DNA from: Clostridia bacterium
GTDB lineage: Bacteria; Bacillota_A; Clostridia; Oscillospirales; CAG-272
Reading direction: 5' to 3'
Length of the DNA: 19,907 nucleotides
Assembly: GCA_017652965.1 (NCBI GenBank)
Contig: JAGBZZ010000262.1
Location: 1-19,907, forward strand
In this document: positions 1 through 7,224 of the stretch, in pieces
Position numbering within the stretch: position 1 is the first letter of the stretch
Layout: every line of letters starts with the position of its first letter
Notes under the pieces: model-generated
Seen by the model: the letters and a program-made list of their open reading frames with translations, nothing else
Databases searched by the model: none
What the model was told of the DNA's origin: nothing
Made by a program: the position numbers and the translations under genes

Positions 1-1
1 C

Positions 2-1084
2 AGCTGCATCAACCTTCTGCACGAGGGGCTTTCCCCGCTTGCCGACCGCCTGGAAAGCGAGGCGCTCACCCGCTTTGCCGCCACGGACAGCGAGCTTGCC
101 GAAAGCGACTATTACCGTGAGCTGAATAAGGATCTTGAGGATCTGTCCTCCCGCATCCGTGAGGTGCGCAGTATCACGGTCGGTGTGAATCTGGATGCCA
201 CCCTGCGCCCGCAGGAGGCAGGGGTGATCTCGGTCAATGCCGCCCCCTTCAAGTCCGGTAAGATGCTGGATAAGATCCTGCGCCTCAGCTTTAAGAACGA
301 TGCGATGACCACCATCGCCCCTCTGACCCCCTTTGACAAAAAGCAAAATGAGAACCGCCGCGATGCTCTGATCTCTGCCTTTAACGGGGCACTGGCCGAC
401 GTCTTCCGTTCCTCGGTGCGCGGCTGGCGTGCCATCGTGGGCGAATACGTCCTCGAAAATACCGACTTTTTGCTTCGCATTCTGCCCGAGATCGAGTTTG
501 TGACCCGTGCGGCCGACCTTTGCCGCCGCCTTCGTGATCGGGGCTATCCCCTGGTCAAGCCCACCCTTTTGCCGATCGGCGACAAGGACTTCAAAACGCG
601 CGGTCTCTATAACCCCGATGTGGCCATGCGCATTTCGGATCGCGTAGTGGAAAACGACTTTTCGTTTGACGAAAATGGCCGTATCTTTATCCTCACAGGC
701 CCGAACCGCGGGGGCAAATCGGTCATCACCTGTGCCGTCGGGCTTTGCCAGGCCATGTGCCAGTTAGGCCTTCCCGTCCCGGCAGAGGAGGCGGCCATCA
801 GCCCCGTCAGCGCGATCTTCACCCATTTCCCGACCGGGGCGGAGGATACCCTGGATAAGGGGCGGCTTGGCGAGGAATGCGCCCGCCTGCGTGAGATCTT
901 TGATGCGGCAGACGGTGACTCGCTGATCCTTCTTGACGAATCGCTTTCCTCCACCGGCGCTTATGAGGCCTCGTTTATCGCGGCCGAGATCCTGACGGCC
1001 TTTGCCGTCTTAAAATGCCGTGTGCTGTTTTCTACCCACCTGCATGAGCTGGGGGCAGAGGTCGCCGAGATCAACCGCCGCTAG
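2..1084 (+). CDS. MutS-family DNA mismatch repair ATPase, 5'-partial, ends at an in-frame TAG
   Basis: The reading frame is open from the left edge, so the N-terminal part is missing. What remains is the core/clamp region and the ATPase domain of a MutS homologue. Walker A (GPNRGGKS) is encoded at 698-721 and Walker B (LILLDES) at about 923-943, followed by the STHLHELG segment typical of MutS domain V. The Walker A Arg and the LSST after Walker B differ from classical MutS (GPNMGGKS, DExGRGT), so this is probably a MutS-related paralogue rather than canonical MutS1, and no Smr domain that would indicate MutS2 is visible. Such ATPases couple ATP binding to a DNA clamp. The frame stops at TAG 1082-1084, but homologous sequence continues in the same frame to 1243 (next entry). 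Family assignment is firm; subfamily and role are inferred. Confidence 0.85.
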   Translation, partial: SCINLLHEGLSPLADRLESEALTRFAATDSELAESDYYRELNKDLEDLSSRIREVRSITVGVNLDATLRPQEAGVISVNAAPFKSGKMLDKILRLSFKNDAMTTIAPLTPFDKKQNENRRDALISAFNGALADVFRSSVRGWRAIVGEYVLENTDFLLRILPEIEFVTRAADLCRRLRDRGYPLVKPTLLPIGDKDFKTRGLYNPDVAMRISDRVVENDFSFDENGRIFILTGPNRGGKSVITCAVGLCQAMCQLGLPVPAEEAAISPVSAIFTHFPTGAEDTLDKGRLGEECARLREIFDAADGDSLILLDESLSSTGAYEASFIAAEILTAFAVLKCRVLFSTHLHELGAEVAEINRR

Positions 1085-1243
1085 GCTCTGGAGGGCGGGG
1101 TCACGGTGGATACCCTGGTAGCGGGGATCGAGGAGGGGCGCCGTTCCTTCCGCATTCATCGCAAAAAGCCGGACGGCAAGAGCTATGCGCGCGACATTGC
1201 CGAGCGCTACGGCCTGTCGTTTGAAAGCCTCAGAAAAAAATAA
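1085..1243 (+). pseudogene. C-terminal remnant of the MutS-family gene, in frame after the TAG
   Basis: Directly after TAG 1082-1084 the same frame encodes about 52 more residues to TAA 1241-1243. They include SYARDIAERYGL, which matches the end of the MutS ATPase domain, where SYGI/V..A...G is conserved. The sequence therefore belongs to the upstream gene, and the TAG is a nonsense change, a base-call error or, less likely, a readthrough site. TAG also ends the flippase gene at 2031-2033, directly before the next gene's start, so TAG appears to be an ordinary stop in this genome. Confidence 0.75.
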
Positions 1244-1268
1244 AACCCCGCGTTTTTATGAAAAAGGG

Positions 1269-1297
1269 TTGACTTTTCTTTCCTTTTTTTGTTTAAT
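1269..1297 (+). promoter_or_regulatory. Sigma-A promoter for the small peptide gene
   Basis: TTGACT (1269-1274) and TTTAAT (1292-1297) are separated by 17 nt and sit about 30 nt upstream of the start codon at 1327. Each hexamer differs from consensus at one position. TATAAC (1303-1308) is an alternative -10, but its spacing to this -35 is too long. Confidence 0.6.
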
Positions 1298-1326
1298 GCG
1301 AGTATAACATCTGGAAGGTGGTAAGT

Positions 1327-1446
1327 ATGAAAGAGCAGTATGTAGCCCCGGAATTTACGGTTATTCGTTTTTCTACCGAGGATGCTATCACGTATTCGCA
1401 GGATAACGATGTGGATATCGAAGAGCTTCTGGAGGAGGAAGAATAA
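1327..1446 (+). CDS. Small acidic peptide, 39 aa, function unknown
   Basis: This is a short ORF from ATG 1327 to TAA 1444-1446 with a strong ribosome binding site (GGAAGGTGG, 5 nt before ATG), its own promoter at 1269-1297 and strong terminators at 1485-1552. The N-terminal half (MKEQYVAPEFTVIRFSTEDA) has the look of short Clostridia peptides with a 'Y.APE...I.F.TEDAIT.S' pattern, which I know only as uncharacterised. The C-terminal half is very acidic and ends with a run of Glu. There is no Cys, signal peptide or membrane segment. It could be a stand-alone regulatory or precursor peptide; no modification enzyme or transporter lies next to it. The signals around it make translation credible; the function is unknown. 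Confidence 0.6.
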   Translation: MKEQYVAPEFTVIRFSTEDAITYSQDNDVDIEELLEEEE

Positions 1447-1484
1447 CCTTCCCTGTCGATAAGGCCGCCGCACCCGCGTAGCCG

Positions 1485-1522
1485 AAAAGAGGAGACCGTG
1501 AAAATTCACGGTCTCCTCTTTT
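1485..1522. terminator. Bidirectional intrinsic terminator
   Basis: The 16-bp perfect inverted repeat AAAAGAGGAGACCGTG / CACGGTCTCCTCTTTT has a 6-nt loop that can pair further. The A-rich and T-rich arms let it work for the plus-strand peptide gene and the convergent minus-strand SLOG/flippase transcript. Confidence 0.85.
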
Positions 1523-1530
1523 GTATCCTT

Positions 1531-1552
1531 GCCGCCCCGGGGCGGCTTTTTT
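1531..1552 (+). terminator. Second plus-strand terminator, GC palindrome followed by six T
   Basis: GCCGCCCCGGGGCGGC (1531-1546) is self-complementary and is followed by six T on the plus strand. It backs up the stronger hairpin just upstream. Confidence 0.5.
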
Positions 1553-2028
1553 CATAAAAGGTCGGCAAGATTGCGGATCGGGATCCCGCGGCTGCGCGCC
1601 ATGGACAGTGTGCCGCCCGTGCCGCTGGCGGGATTGGTCATATAGGCGATGCAAATGTCGGCCGCCGTCACCAGGGCGCGGTTGCGCAGGCTCATAGCCT
1701 CGCGGCTGTACTCCTGTGACACGTAATGATAGCTGTCGGAAAGGCGAAGCATTTCGGCATAGCGGGCACGGTCACCCTCGCTCCATCGGGCATCCTGCCC
1801 GTGGCAGGGAAGAAGCAGATGGAGGGAAATATCAGAAAGCTCGCTATCCCGCAGACGGCACACGACGGCCGCCGCCAGCATGTCAAACCCCAAAGCCCCC
1901 CCGGCAAAAAAACGGCGGCAGCCTGCGGCATACGCCGCGCGCACCTCGCTTTCCAAAAGGGCCGTCAGCCTTGTGCGCGTCCCCCCGGTGGGGAGATAGC
2001 GGTGCCCTGTGAAGCAACAGTTTTCCAT
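1552..2028 (-). CDS. SLOG-family (DUF1273/YpsA-like) protein
   Basis: This 158-residue protein begins with CCFTGHR, the hallmark N-terminus of the DUF1273/YpsA branch of the SLOG (Rossmann-like, nucleotide-binding) superfamily. A glycine-rich FFAGGALGFDMLAA segment near residues 40-55 and a C-terminal NPASGTGGT loop near residue 140 are consistent with nucleotide or nucleotide-derivative binding. The start at 2028 is chosen because AAAGGAG precedes ATG at the right distance; the frame is open further upstream but without a better site. The ribosome binding site overlaps the TAG of the upstream flippase gene, so the two are translationally linked in one transcript. Family members have no firmly settled biochemical activity; B. 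subtilis YpsA has been tied to cell division. Family is confident, role unknown. Confidence 0.85.
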   Translation of the reverse strand: MENCCFTGHRYLPTGGTRTRLTALLESEVRAAYAAGCRRFFAGGALGFDMLAAAVVCRLRDSELSDISLHLLLPCHGQDARWSEGDRARYAEMLRLSDSYHYVSQEYSREAMSLRNRALVTAADICIAYMTNPASGTGGTLSMARSRGIPIRNLADLL

Positions 2029-2030
2029 CC

Positions 2031-3620
2031 CTACTCCTTTTTGCCCCAAGGGGCAACGTCTCTTTCCCTCTTATTGTAGCCGAAGGTGACGGCATTGTCA
2101 AGGGGGCGCTGAAGGGTCACCTCGGATTTTGCCGGTTTTTTACTAAGAAGCGAGAGGGCGGCCGCCAGAAGGAGGATATACAGTATAAGCGTAAGCACCA
2201 CGGAAAGCACGGTGGTCACCACCCCGGATATCGGGATCAGCCACCGCACGGCCGTGACGGCCAAAAGAATGGCGGCAACAGGCAAAAGGACACCCTTCAC
2301 CGTGGGAAAGCGAAACGGCAGGGCAGCGTGAAGCCCGGTAATGCTCAGTGCAAAATTGAAGATCTCGGCCAGAAGGATCACCAGCACGTAGCCCACCGCC
2401 CCAAGGCGGGGCAAAAGCAGTAGCACCAAAAGGATACTGCCCACCGAATCCAGGATGTTGACCCCCATGGCATACACCTGGCGACCAAGCCCCTTCAGCA
2501 TTACGTCGGTCACGTGGTCAAGATACATCACGGGCACAATGGGGGCAAGCAGGGAAAGGTAGTGCCCCGCCTCGCCCGAGCCGTACACCGCCGCCGAAAG
2601 CGGGCGGGCAAAGGCCGCCATCACCCCACCCGCCGCAATGCCAAACCACAGGGCAAGCATCAGGGCACGCTCGCAAAGCCGGCGGTTGCCGTCCTGCTCT
2701 CTCTTGGCGATCCCCTCCGAAAGCTCGGGCACCAAAAGCCCCGCAAAGGCGGAAAGCACCGCCATCGGATACAGGGCGATAGGCATCGACATCCCGGAAA
2801 GCGTGCCGTATGCCCCCAGCGCCTCCTCCCGTGTGGCACCGCCACCCGTCAGCGCCCGCGGGATCAGCATATGCTCGGCACTGACAAGGCCGGAGCGGAT
2901 ATAAGAGGAGGCGGCGATCGGCAGGGTAATGTGAAGCATCTCCCCGATCGGCATTTTCCCGACTTTGGCACGGCGCAGGCGGCGGCTGTCATACAGATAC
3001 AGGAAGGAAAGCCAAAGGGCAGAAAGGATCTCTGCCACGGCCGAGCCGCCAACAAGCGCAAGGCATGCATAGGTCATCCCCGACGGCAAAAGCGCTGTCA
3101 GAAGAAAGACGGTCAGGATCATGCGGACGGCCTGCTCCAGCATCGAAACGGCCGCCGCACGGGTTGGGCGGCGCACGGCCGTAAAGTAGCCCGAAAAGAC
3201 CGAGGAAAGCGCGATAGGAAGCAGGGAGGCGGCCAAAAGCCGCAGGGCGGGCACGGTGCGCCCGTCCCGCAAAAGCCCCTGCCCGATCCCCGGGGCAAAG
3301 AGAAAAAGCGTGACCGAGCTGACCGCCCCAAAAAGGAGGGCATACCGCACCGCCAGGCGCAGAGCCCCCCGCGCGCCCCCCTCATCCCCGCGCCCCAGCG
3401 CCTCGGCCACAAGGCGGGTGGTGGCCAGCTGGACCCCGGAGGTGGCAAGGGTGACGGCAAGCGTGTACACACTCATGATAAGCGAATACAGCCCCATCCC
3501 CTCCGCCCCGATCCGCCCGCTGACGTACGCGCCAAAGGATACCGTAACCGTCCGCACGAGGAGCGCGGCCACAGCCAGAACCACCCCGTTTTTCAAAATA
3601 CGTCTGATCCTATCCTCCAT
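2031..3620 (-). CDS. SpoVB/MurJ-like oligosaccharide flippase (MOP superfamily)
   Basis: This 529-residue integral membrane protein has about 14 hydrophobic segments and the N-terminal pattern of the SpoVB/polysaccharide-flippase family: a basic start, a long hydrophobic helix, then GAEGMGLYSLIMSVYTL near residues 39-55. Members export lipid-linked cell-wall or polysaccharide precursors; SpoVB acts in spore cortex synthesis, MurJ flips lipid II. No peptidoglycan or spore genes are adjacent, so the substrate cannot be told. ATG at 3620 is preceded by a G-rich ribosome binding site (AAGGGGG). The gene ends with TAG at 2031-2033, inside the ribosome binding site of the next gene. About 30 residues beyond the last membrane segment form a charged cytoplasmic tail. 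Confidence 0.88.
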   Translation of the reverse strand: MEDRIRRILKNGVVLAVAALLVRTVTVSFGAYVSGRIGAEGMGLYSLIMSVYTLAVTLATSGVQLATTRLVAEALGRGDEGGARGALRLAVRYALLFGAVSSVTLFLFAPGIGQGLLRDGRTVPALRLLAASLLPIALSSVFSGYFTAVRRPTRAAAVSMLEQAVRMILTVFLLTALLPSGMTYACLALVGGSAVAEILSALWLSFLYLYDSRRLRRAKVGKMPIGEMLHITLPIAASSYIRSGLVSAEHMLIPRALTGGGATREEALGAYGTLSGMSMPIALYPMAVLSAFAGLLVPELSEGIAKREQDGNRRLCERALMLALWFGIAAGGVMAAFARPLSAAVYGSGEAGHYLSLLAPIVPVMYLDHVTDVMLKGLGRQVYAMGVNILDSVGSILLVLLLLPRLGAVGYVLVILLAEIFNFALSITGLHAALPFRFPTVKGVLLPVAAILLAVTAVRWLIPISGVVTTVLSVVLTLILYILLLAAALSLLSKKPAKSEVTLQRPLDNAVTFGYNKRERDVAPWGKKE

Positions 3621-3677
3621 ACAGTACCCCCTTTTTTCTCACTTTTATGAGAAAGGGAAGAAAAAAATACCACCTAC

Positions 3678-3706
3678 TTGACAGATGCCGCTCCGCGTGC
3701 TATAAT
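3678..3706 (+). promoter_or_regulatory. Perfect consensus promoter for the cobalamin-riboswitch unit
   Basis: TTGACA (3678-3683), a 17-nt spacer and TATAAT (3701-3706) match the sigma-A consensus exactly. Transcription would start near 3713, leaving a leader of about 245 nt before the lipoprotein gene. A consensus promoter fits a gene whose control is exerted in the leader. Confidence 0.9.
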
Positions 3707-3714
3707 GTGGGCGT

Positions 3715-3910
3715 ATACGACACAGCTCGGCGCCGCAAAGCGGCGCAACTGTCCGCCATGCGGGCAGGGGTAAGGAAATGCGGGGCAGCTCCGCAGCAAC
3801 AGCCATTGCCGTGATCGCCCGATGGGCGTCAGCCGGAATGCTTACCGTTCTGTGAAGGGAAACCGTCCTTGGGCAAAGGGAGGAGCGGCACCGGAACCTC
3901 GTGTTCTTTT
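3715..3910 (+). promoter_or_regulatory. Cobalamin-type riboswitch (aptamer region)
   Basis: The leader between the consensus promoter and a terminator at 3913-3940 is rich in pairing segments and carries motifs resembling the cobalamin aptamer: a GGGGTAAGGAAATGCGGGG core strand, AGCAACAGCCATTGCCGTGA in the position of the conserved GC..CCGCAACUGU strand, and CAGCCGGAATGCTTACCG (about 3830-3847), which resembles the B12 box. The flanking GGCGCCGC/GCGGCGCC and CGCCC/GGGCG segments form hairpins. The downstream DUF4430 lipoprotein and ECF S component are frequent companions of cobalamin riboswitches in Clostridia. The exact edges and the B12-box match are judged by eye; another corrinoid-sensing variant is possible. 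Confidence 0.75.
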
Positions 3911-3912
3911 TG

Positions 3913-3943
3913 CGCGCCCTCCAAACGGAGGGCGCGTTTTCTT
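3913..3943 (+). terminator. Riboswitch-controlled intrinsic terminator
   Basis: A 10-bp perfect stem (CGCGCCCTCC / GGAGGGCGCG) with loop AAAC is followed by TTTTCTT. It lies between the aptamer and the first gene, 17 nt before its start codon, so it probably serves as the expression platform: ligand-bound RNA would end here and shut off the uptake genes. Confidence 0.85.
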
Positions 3944-3959
3944 CGGGAAAGGAAAGAAA

Positions 3960-4430
3960 ATGAAAAAGAACACCCAATTCCTCCGCACCCTCGCACTCCT
4001 CACCCTTCTTGCTATGCTTGCACTCCTTACGGCGTGCGGGGATAGCACCGTTACCACCCCGGCAGGGACAGAAGCCCCCGGCACCCTCTCCTCGCTTTGG
4101 GACACCGCCACCTACCGTGAGGATGCCACCGTCGGCACCGGCGCTACCGAGGTCACGCTTAAGGTCACGGCCGACGGCGCCACGGTCACGCTTACCCTTC
4201 TGACCGATGAAGCAACCCTTGCCGATGCCCTCCTTGCCGCCGAGCTTTGCCAGGGTGAGACCTCGCAGTACGGCCTGTATATCTCGCACGTCAACGGCAT
4301 CCGTGCCGATTACACGCTGGATAACGGCTATTGGTGGAACCTGATCGTCAATGGGGAAGCCGCCACGACCGGTGTCTCCGGCGTTGCCATTCAGGCAGGC
4401 GACGTTTACGAGTTGGCGAGAACCAAGTAA
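3960..4430 (+). CDS. DUF4430-type lipoprotein, probable cobalamin-binding partner of the ECF transporter
   Basis: This 156-residue precursor starts at ATG 3960 behind AAAGGAAAG. It has a basic N-terminus, a hydrophobic stretch and a lipobox LLTAC with Cys26 as the lipidated residue, so it should be anchored to the outer face of the membrane. A short Thr-rich linker is followed by a compact domain with the DUF4430 look: LADALLAAEL, then a central segment, then NGYWWNLIVNGE and GVSGVAIQAGDVYEL at the end. This domain is related to the beta domain of transcobalamin and intrinsic factor, which fits the riboswitch upstream. It is the first gene of a two-gene unit with the ECF S component 8 nt downstream. 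Cobalamin or corrinoid binding is inferred from family and context. Confidence 0.8.
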   Translation: MKKNTQFLRTLALLTLLAMLALLTACGDSTVTTPAGTEAPGTLSSLWDTATYREDATVGTGATEVTLKVTADGATVTLTLLTDEATLADALLAAELCQGETSQYGLYISHVNGIRADYTLDNGYWWNLIVNGEAATTGVSGVAIQAGDVYELARTK

Positions 4431-4438
4431 AAGGCGTC

Positions 4439-4975
4439 ATGTCCTACAGGAAAAGCAAGTACGCACGCCTTGCCTACGAGGCCGCCGTTTTCGGCATGTT
4501 CAGCGCGATGATGTTTGCCAGTAAATATCTGATGGAGATCCTGCCGAACATCCACCTGCTTGCCATGTTTATCGGCACGCTGACGGTCGTATACCGCGCC
4601 CACGCCCTGATCCCCCTCTACGTCTACGTTTTTCTCGATGGCCTTATTCACGGCTTTTCCTTATGGTGGATCGCCTATCTTTACATCTTTCTTCCCCTGT
4701 TTTTCGGCTTTCTTATCCTGCCAAGGCGGTTGCCGCGGCGGCTGGCGGCGATCCTCTATCCGACGGTGGCCGCCCTGCACGGCTTTCTCTTTGGGGTGCT
4801 GTACGCCCCCGCACAGGCACTGATCTTCGGGCTTGACACCTGGGAGAAGGTCTTGGCCTGGATCGTGGCAGGGTTTCCCTTTGACCTTATCCACGGCATC
4901 TCCAACGCCGCCTTTGGCACCCTGATCCTCCCGCTTTCCGCCCTTATCGTGAAGCTTGAGAAAAAATACTGCTGA
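4439..4975 (+). CDS. ECF transporter S component, probably cobalamin/corrinoid-specific
   Basis: This 178-residue, very hydrophobic protein has about six membrane helices. Sequence such as AAVFGMFSAMMFASKYLMEI near residues 15-35 resembles the first helix of ECF S components, which bind a vitamin and dock onto a shared EcfAA'T energising module. ATG 4439 follows the lipoprotein stop by 8 nt, with AAAGG as a weak binding site, so the gene is probably translationally coupled. No EcfA or EcfT gene is nearby, as is usual for group II ECF systems, whose module is encoded elsewhere. The riboswitch and the DUF4430 lipoprotein point to cobalamin or another corrinoid as substrate; the protein sequence alone does not prove it. 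Confidence 0.78.
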   Translation: MSYRKSKYARLAYEAAVFGMFSAMMFASKYLMEILPNIHLLAMFIGTLTVVYRAHALIPLYVYVFLDGLIHGFSLWWIAYLYIFLPLFFGFLILPRRLPRRLAAILYPTVAALHGFLFGVLYAPAQALIFGLDTWEKVLAWIVAGFPFDLIHGISNAAFGTLILPLSALIVKLEKKYC

Positions 4976-5004
4976 CCCCACCCCGGCTTCGCATACGCCA
5001 ATAA

Positions 5005-5048
5005 AAAAAGAGAGAACCGATCGGTGCCAACCGACGTTCTCTCTTTTT
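5005..5048. terminator. Bidirectional terminator between the ECF unit and pepT
   Basis: AAAAAGAGAGAAC (5005-5017) pairs perfectly with GTTCTCTCTTTTT (5036-5048), and an inner CGGT/ACCG pairing shortens the loop. A- and T-runs on either side serve the plus-strand ECF unit and the convergent minus-strand peptidase gene. Confidence 0.85.
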
Positions 5049-5062
5049 CTGTTGGGAACTCC

Positions 5063-6262
5063 TTAAATCGCTGTGGCGTCACACAAAAGGCGTACAAGGA
5101 GGGCCGCCACCCTTTCCATATCGTCCACAGAGACAAACTCACTGCCCGAGTGCATGTTCTCCGCCCCTGTGCCAAGGTTCGGGCACGGAAGCCCACGGTG
5201 GGAAAGCATAGCGCCGTCGGTGCCACCGCGGATCGGCTTTACGATGGGGGTGATGCCAAGGGCGTGCATCGCGGCGATGGCACGGGTCACCGTATGGGGG
5301 GCACGGTCGATCACCTCGCGCATGTTGTAATAGCTGTCGGTAAGTGTTACGGTCACGGTGCCTGCACCGTATTTTTGGTTCAAGGCCTCTCCTATCCGCA
5401 AAAACTCCGCTTTTTTGGATGCAAAGGCCGCGGCGTCATGGTCGCGGATGAGATACACGGCCTCGGCCTCGGTGACACTGCCGCCGAGAGAGACGAGATG
5501 GTGAAAGCCCTCGTATCCCTCGGTCAGCTCGGGAAGCTCTCCCTGCGGCAGGAGGGAGTCAAACTCCGCCGCGATGCGGGCGGCGTTCCGCATCCGCCCC
5601 TTGGCAGAGCCGGGATGGATAGAAAAGCCGCACACCGAAACCACCGCGCGGGCGGCGTTGAAATTCTCGTATTCCACCTCACCAAGGCGGCCACCGTCCA
5701 CGGTGTAGGCATAGTCGGCAGAAAAGCCGTCAAGGTCAAAGTGGTCCGTTCCGCGGCCGATCTCCTCGTCGGGGGTAAAGCACACCCGCACACAGCCGTG
5801 CGGATGCCCCTCGCGTACAAGGATCTCAAGTGCCGTCATGATCTCGGCGATGCCTGCTTTGTCGTCCGCCCCCAGAAGGGTCGTGCCGTCTGTCACAACC
5901 AGGCGGTGGCCAAGGTAGGGGGCAAGCTGGGCGGCCGGGATCTCCGCCCCGTCAAAAAGCGGCACGCCGCCACCCCGGTAGGTAATAAGGCGGGGGCGGA
6001 TGCCGTCCCCCGGCATATCGGGGGAGGTATCCATATGGGCGAGAAGCCCGACAGTGGCCATCCCCTCGCGGGTTGCGGGGAGGGTAGCGTAAACATAACT
6101 GTACTCATCTACGCGCACATCCTGCATCCCAAGCGCCGAAAGCTCCTCGGCCAGCTGTGCGGCAAGGGCACGCTGGCCGGGCGTGGAAGGCACGGTGTCG
6201 CTTGCCTCATCCGAGGCGGTAGCGTTTGCTACGTACGAAAGAAAACGATCTAAAAGCTCCAT
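5063..6262 (-). CDS. pepT: Peptidase T (tripeptide aminopeptidase, M20B)
   Basis: This 399-residue cytoplasmic zinc aminopeptidase removes the N-terminal residue from tripeptides; E. coli PepT is about 408 residues. All M20B landmarks are visible: LLAHMDTSPD (His76, Asp78), LLGADDKAGIAEIM (bridging Asp133), FTPDEEIGRGTDHFDL (catalytic Glu166 and metal-binding Glu167), YTVDGG (Asp189), RGGTDGAMLSHRG and NMHSGSEF (His371). The start at 6262 gives the normal N-terminus MELLDRFLSYV and follows a G-rich site (TTGGGGG) that overlaps the end of the upstream methyltransferase gene. The two genes are separated by only 4 nt and are cotranscribed. Confidence 0.95.
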   Translation of the reverse strand: MELLDRFLSYVANATASDEASDTVPSTPGQRALAAQLAEELSALGMQDVRVDEYSYVYATLPATREGMATVGLLAHMDTSPDMPGDGIRPRLITYRGGGVPLFDGAEIPAAQLAPYLGHRLVVTDGTTLLGADDKAGIAEIMTALEILVREGHPHGCVRVCFTPDEEIGRGTDHFDLDGFSADYAYTVDGGRLGEVEYENFNAARAVVSVCGFSIHPGSAKGRMRNAARIAAEFDSLLPQGELPELTEGYEGFHHLVSLGGSVTEAEAVYLIRDHDAAAFASKKAEFLRIGEALNQKYGAGTVTVTLTDSYYNMREVIDRAPHTVTRAIAAMHALGITPIVKPIRGGTDGAMLSHRGLPCPNLGTGAENMHSGSEFVSVDDMERVAALLVRLLCDATAI

Positions 6263-6266
6263 ATTC

Positions 6267-7163
6267 TTACCCCCAAAGCTCCGGCCGCTCATAGCAGAGG
6301 ATGGTATCCTCTAACCAATAGGTAAACTCGGTGTGTGGAAAGCGCTTGGCCTCCTCGTAAAAGCGCTGATACAGCGCGCGCCCGTCGCCCACGTCATGCC
6401 AGATGTCGGCAAAGGCAAAGTCATACTCCCCGTCCTGCATATCCCGCAAAAAGTCGAAGGCATCCCGCACGACCACCGTCACCTTATCGGGGTTCGGGAA
6501 CTGAGGGAGAATATAACGGCGAAAGAGGGTGGCCGCATCCTCCGAAAGCTCGACCACCGTCACGCTTTCCACCTCACGGCGCAAAGCGGCGCGGTAGGCA
6601 AAATAGCCAAGCCCAAGCCCAAAGGTGACCACCCGCCCGTGAGAGCGGTAGACGGCGGGCAGGGTGGTTACCGTTTCGTTGGGCATCAGGGTCATCCATT
6701 CCCGCCCGCCCTCCAGGACGGCAGGGTACGGAAACTCCCGCATGAAAAAGCCGATCGAGGGGATCATCCGCCCGTCGGGATAGACGCAAAAGTCATCCCG
6801 CACAAAGGCCTCGCAGGGGCGCAGGGACATGGTCTTCAGCTCCCATTTCCCGCTTTTTTCGTTCGGGATCCTGATATTTTCGTAGTACGGGTCTGTCTCA
6901 AACTCCAAGGGATCCATTTCCCGCACCATGGGAAGAAAGTAATTTTCAAAGTAGGCACGGTCTGCCCCCGCCGTCTTAAGACCGCACACGGTGGCAAGGA
7001 TCGTGGCGTAGGCATACTCCCGCGTGACCGAAAAATCGGCCGCCAGCTCCTCGACCGCATCGGGGGTGATGAAATCTGCCGTCAGATTTAAATAGAGCGA
7101 CAGAAGGTGTACCGTCTCGCTGTTGTAGCGGCGGATCTCCTCCGGGCTAAGCTTTGCACTCAT
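6267..7163 (-). CDS. Class I SAM-dependent methyltransferase, spermidine-synthase-like
   Basis: This 298-residue protein has a Rossmann methyltransferase core in its C-terminal half: VVTFGLGLGYFAYRA (residues 178-192) is motif I, followed by VTVVELSEDA, with Glu205 as the expected ribose-binding acid, and a DFAFADIW segment near residue 255. The layout resembles spermidine-synthase-like proteins of Clostridia, but the aminopropyl-transfer signature is not evident, so polyamine synthesis is not claimed. The N-terminal 170 residues form a separate helical and mixed region without a motif I recognise. ATG at 7163 has only a weak binding site (AGG). It lies upstream of pepT in the same unit and downstream of a terminator after the transketolase genes; I found no clear promoter, so it may depend on readthrough or on a promoter inside the transketolase gene. 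Confidence 0.75.
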   Translation of the reverse strand: MSAKLSPEEIRRYNSETVHLLSLYLNLTADFITPDAVEELAADFSVTREYAYATILATVCGLKTAGADRAYFENYFLPMVREMDPLEFETDPYYENIRIPNEKSGKWELKTMSLRPCEAFVRDDFCVYPDGRMIPSIGFFMREFPYPAVLEGGREWMTLMPNETVTTLPAVYRSHGRVVTFGLGLGYFAYRAALRREVESVTVVELSEDAATLFRRYILPQFPNPDKVTVVVRDAFDFLRDMQDGEYDFAFADIWHDVGDGRALYQRFYEEAKRFPHTEFTYWLEDTILCYERPELWG

Positions 7164-7173
7164 AGCGATACCT

Positions 7174-7206
7174 ATAAAAGGGGGAGCCCCGATCCTGGGG
7201 CTCCCC
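7174..7206 (-). terminator. Terminator after the transketolase operon
   Basis: The 10-bp stem GGGGAGCCCC / GGGGCTCCCC (7181-7190, 7197-7206) has a 6-nt loop. On the minus strand it is followed by CTTTTA, a short T-run, so termination may be partial. Confidence 0.7.
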
Positions 7207-7224
7207 TCTCCCTTTCGGGTGATC

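Noticed and set aside
1082..1084. TAG recoded as an amino acid across the genome
   Set aside because: TAG ends the flippase gene at 2031-2033 exactly where the next gene's ribosome binding site and start follow, so TAG works as a stop here. A local mutation or error is more economical.
2514..3650. A 378-codon open frame on the plus strand opposite the flippase gene
   Set aside because: The translation is highly basic and repetitive, typical of the antisense of a GC-rich membrane protein gene.
5024..6253. A 409-codon open frame on the plus strand opposite peptidase T
   Set aside because: Its translation is low-complexity, rich in Gly, His, Lys and Arg, with no family motifs, while the minus strand encodes a complete peptidase T. 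It is a shadow caused by high GC and codon bias.
6267..7163. Calling the methyltransferase a true spermidine synthase (speE)
   Set aside because: Only the SAM-binding core resembles that family. The putrescine-binding signature is not evident and no polyamine genes are nearby.
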